Source of the DNA: Nocardioides sp. SLBN-35
GTDB taxonomy: Bacteria; Actinomycetota; Actinomycetes; Propionibacteriales; Nocardioidaceae
Length of the DNA: 64,000 bases
Direction: 5' to 3'
Assembly (NCBI RefSeq): GCF_006715725.1
Contig: NZ_VFNU01000001.1
Coordinates: 372,001 to 436,000, forward strand
The translations under genes were made by a program, and so were the position numbers. Positions 63,151 to 64,000 of this stretch are shown one piece after another; within the stretch, counting starts at the first letter, position 1, and every line of letters starts with the position of its first letter. The notes beneath the pieces are model-generated. The model saw only the letters and a program-made list of their open reading frames with translations. It ran no database searches and was not told the origin of the DNA.

Positions 63151-64000
63151 CCCTCGACCGTCAGCACCGGCTCGGCGACCAGGCCGAAGGCCCGCAGCTG
63201 GCCGAGCAGCGCGCGGTGGCCGAACGCCTTGCAGCCCGACGCGAACCCGACCCGCAGCGGTGGCTGCTGGAGCAGCGAGTACGCCGCGTAGGCCTGCAGG
63301 AGTCCGGTCTGCTTGTAGTTCTGGTTGCCGTGGATCACGCAGTGCGCGCGGCCGAGCGGGCCCGAGGCGTGCACGGAGTCGAGCGACTTGTTGAGCCGCG
63401 GGTTCTCGCGCGGCGGCATCTGGTTCATCACCTGGGCCGCCGTCGCGGTCAGCGCCTCGTCGCGCTCGGCCTCCGACATGTCCTTGGTCGCCTCCAGCGC
63501 GCCGGCGACGATCTGCGGGACGCCGTTCATCAGTGCCGCGTTGAACACACCCCCCTGGGCCTTGCAGTTCGCGACCCGCGGGTCCTTGCGGTACCAGACC
63601 GGGTGCGACGTCCCTCCCCATGGCAGCGAGAGCGCGAGCTCGTGCTGCCCGGGTACGACGAGCGGCACCAGGCCCTGCGTGGGGTCGAACTCGACGTACT
63701 GGTTCTGCTGGAGGAAGTGGGCCCTCGACGTCGCGGCGTTGACCAGGATGGTCTGCGTGGAGGCGATCGTGGGGGAGCCTCCCCAGAAGACCGCGATGTC
63801 GAGGGTGTCCAGGCCCGGCTTCTCGAGGCACAGCTCGGCCGCGATCTCGCCGGTCGTGTACATCTGAGCGATCCCGGGCGACAGCAGCAGGCCGGCGGCC
63901 GCGAAGTCCGCGCCCCAGCGCTCGTCGCAGGTGATCAGCCAGTCCTGCTCGCCGGTGGTGTCGAGGTAGTGAGTGCCGGCGGCGAGACAGGCCTCGACGA
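63147..64000 (-). CDS. Saccharopine dehydrogenase-like NAD(P)-binding protein (DUF5938-type), partial
   Basis: The frame is open to the window edge: 284 codons are visible and the start lies beyond 64000. The first internal Met (63861-63863) is not the start, since upstream in-frame sequence EACLAAGTHYLDTTGEQDWL is conserved in the saccharopine dehydrogenase NAD(P)-binding family. Further on: ELCLEKPGLDTLDIAVFWGGSPTIASTQTIL, NQYVEFDPTQGLVPLVVPGQHELALSLPWGGTSHPVW and RAHCVIHGNQNYKQTGLLQAYAAYSLLQQPPLRVGFASGCKAFG. The substrate is unknown; it is likely an oxidoreductase of lipid or acyl metabolism cotranscribed with the acyl-CoA synthetase. Confidence 0.75.
   Translation of the reverse strand, partial: VEACLAAGTHYLDTTGEQDWLITCDERWGADFAAAGLLLSPGIAQMYTTGEIAAELCLEKPGLDTLDIAVFWGGSPTIASTQTILVNAATSRAHFLQQNQYVEFDPTQGLVPLVVPGQHELALSLPWGGTSHPVWYRKDPRVANCKAQGGVFNAALMNGVPQIVAGALEATKDMSEAERDEALTATAAQVMNQMPPRENPRLNKSLDSVHASGPLGRAHCVIHGNQNYKQTGLLQAYAAYSLLQQPPLRVGFASGCKAFGHRALLGQLRAFGLVAEPVLTVEG

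Noticed and set aside
63147..63863. Complete 238-residue gene starting at the Met at 63861-63863
   Set aside because: The frame stays open to the window edge and the upstream residues belong to the same conserved domain, so this is an internal methionine of a longer gene.
1..64000. CRISPR array, tRNA/rRNA genes, prophage or IS transposase
   Set aside because: I found no spaced direct repeats, no cloverleaf or rRNA-like sequence and no transposase, integrase or phage structural protein among the frames.

Overview
This window is GC-rich (roughly 70 percent or more by eye) double-stranded chromosome with short intergenic gaps, many GTG starts, ATGA/GTGA/TGATG gene overlaps, an ECF41-type sigma factor, a Nur-type box, CsoR, and yybP-ykoY and cobalamin riboswitches. 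Together these point to a free-living actinobacterium, most likely of the Nocardioides type (the genus is inference). I see no tRNA, rRNA, CRISPR array, transposase or phage gene.

Layout. 1-4436: arsenic-related block (partial aquaglyceroporin, ArsR-arsenate reductase fusion, OsmC, flavoprotein, Cys-type ArsR) and a two-gene XRE/membrane unit. 4437-9284: manganese riboswitch and GDT1/TMEM165 transporter, MFS permease, acetyltransferase and P450 in a tight operon, then an ArsR-VOC pair. 9375-10256: secreted CAP protein and a DoxX protein. 10340-19012: long minus-strand cluster joining a two-component system, a cytochrome b-molybdopterin fusion protein, a methyltransferase, two glycosyltransferase-like proteins, a zinc-ribbon epimerase and a methylthioadenosine phosphorylase, with a GT-C-like membrane protein on the other strand. 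19141-21220: SnoaL protein and an AhpD/ECF41 sigma pair. 21207-24290: cobalamin ABC transporter under a B12 riboswitch. 24420-29809: superoxide dismutase behind a Nur box, an MFS permease, and a response regulator followed by a histidine kinase fused to a large membrane domain.

29825-43063 looks like one catabolic regulon: glycerate kinase, a hydrolase with the full fluoroacetate dehalogenase residue set, an M20 peptidase, a TetR regulator, an oligopeptide-type ABC transporter, a tartrate dehydrogenase, an S9 peptidase and a substrate-binding lipoprotein. Three copies of one 19-bp palindrome (TARTCA-N7-TGACTA) sit at its three control points, two of them at the same distance from near-identical promoters. 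A conjugate would be imported, hydrolysed, and its C4 acid sent through tartrate dehydrogenase and glycerate kinase to central carbon; the substrate is unknown.

43226-48887: VanX-like dipeptidase, alanine racemase and D-Ala-D-Ala ligase with overlapping starts, a long palindrome, then a LuxR-type two-component system, GrpB and a DUF2784 protein. 49010-50543: secreted GH16 enzyme and a VOC protein. 50605-58802: metal-homeostasis block (CopA, copper chaperone, CsoR, an MFS permease with a CsoR-like operator, chromate transporter, CDF efflux protein and its zinc sensor). 58843-64000: IclR regulator, two-subunit CoA transferase, a receiver protein coupled to an acyl-CoA ligase, a 167-bp inverted-repeat element and a partial saccharopine-dehydrogenase-like gene.
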